Positions 63,945-64,000 of a stretch of 64,000 bases of DNA are shown here, piece after piece. Position numbers and translations under genes: made by a program. Origin of the DNA: JANSWY01 sp965228955. GTDB lineage: Bacteria > Bacteroidota > Bacteroidia > Cytophagales > Cyclobacteriaceae. The notes below the pieces were generated by a model. The model ran no database searches and was not told the DNA's origin. It saw only the letters and a program-made list of their open reading frames with translations. The stretch is taken from contig OZ245848.1 of assembly GCA_965228955.1 (NCBI GenBank), forward strand, positions 6,324,001 to 6,388,000, in the 5' to 3' direction. The stretch's first letter is position 1, and the number at the start of each line of letters is the position of its first letter.

Positions 63945-64000
63945 CTTATCGTTGTTTTAAAAATTAATATCTGATTAAGTCAATATGTTGTAAGCTGGAA

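Noticed and set aside
1..64000. CRISPR arrays, tRNA or rRNA genes, prophage
   Set aside because: I saw no regularly spaced repeats, cloverleaf genes, rRNA signatures or phage structural genes when reading the intergenic regions; a covariance search could not be run.

Overview
The window is a low-GC chromosomal segment from a member of the Bacteroidota, most likely a marine or free-living Cytophagales-type bacterium. The reasons are a SusC/SusD pair next to a hybrid two-component sensor, many lipoproteins with a short lipobox, FG-GAP/ASPIC-UnbV proteins, a BatD protein, and few Shine-Dalgarno sequences. The genus is inference. I saw no rRNA, tRNA, CRISPR array, phage or intact insertion sequence.

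Layout. 1-3121: a truncated TPR protein, a hotdog thioesterase, two small unknown genes and an SMP-30-type lactonase lipoprotein, all on the minus strand. 3286-19927 (+): a polymer-uptake locus with a one-protein hybrid sensor/regulator, SusC, SusD, two large calcium-loop repeat lipoproteins (FG-GAP plus ASPIC/UnbV) and a DUF255 thioredoxin-fold lipoprotein. 19919-28314 (-): housekeeping genes (DUF456, NifU-like, DAACS symporter, aroC, BatD-like, queG, ruvB), with one small plus-strand gene. 28444-30902 (+): apbE, a methyltransferase and a ZIP transporter.

30958-42618 (+) is an acetate/short-chain carboxylate locus: a solo IS1-InsA-like DNA-binding protein, a porin, a two-subunit Na+ symporter (DUF4212 plus SSS), a small membrane protein, an SSS-histidine kinase fusion, a response regulator, acetyl-CoA synthetase, a CBS/nucleotidyltransferase protein and a DnaQ-like exonuclease. 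Isocitrate lyase at 62661-63944 complements it physiologically through the glyoxylate shunt.

42680-55043 is an accessory stretch: an AlkD-like protein, a membrane AraC regulator, several unknown genes, and a zinc-ribbon/TPR protein coupled to a SUFU-like protein. It also holds three minus-strand transcription units with GG-N10-GC (sigma-54) promoters. Two of these share leader, 3' end, terminator and upstream palindrome, but only one carries an ORF. A PspA-like coiled-coil protein with two TerD proteins follows. 55216-63944 (mainly -) holds an exported dikinase-like protein with glucan-water-dikinase domain order, a second AlkD-like protein, a structured RNA candidate, a prolyl oligopeptidase, a lipoprotein and aceA.

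The best candidates for undescribed biology are the ORF-less sigma-54 unit at about 46842-47170, the InsA-like protein with its inverted TTGCTAAT motifs, the exported GWD-like dikinase at 55216-57639, and the structured RNA at about 58517-58650.
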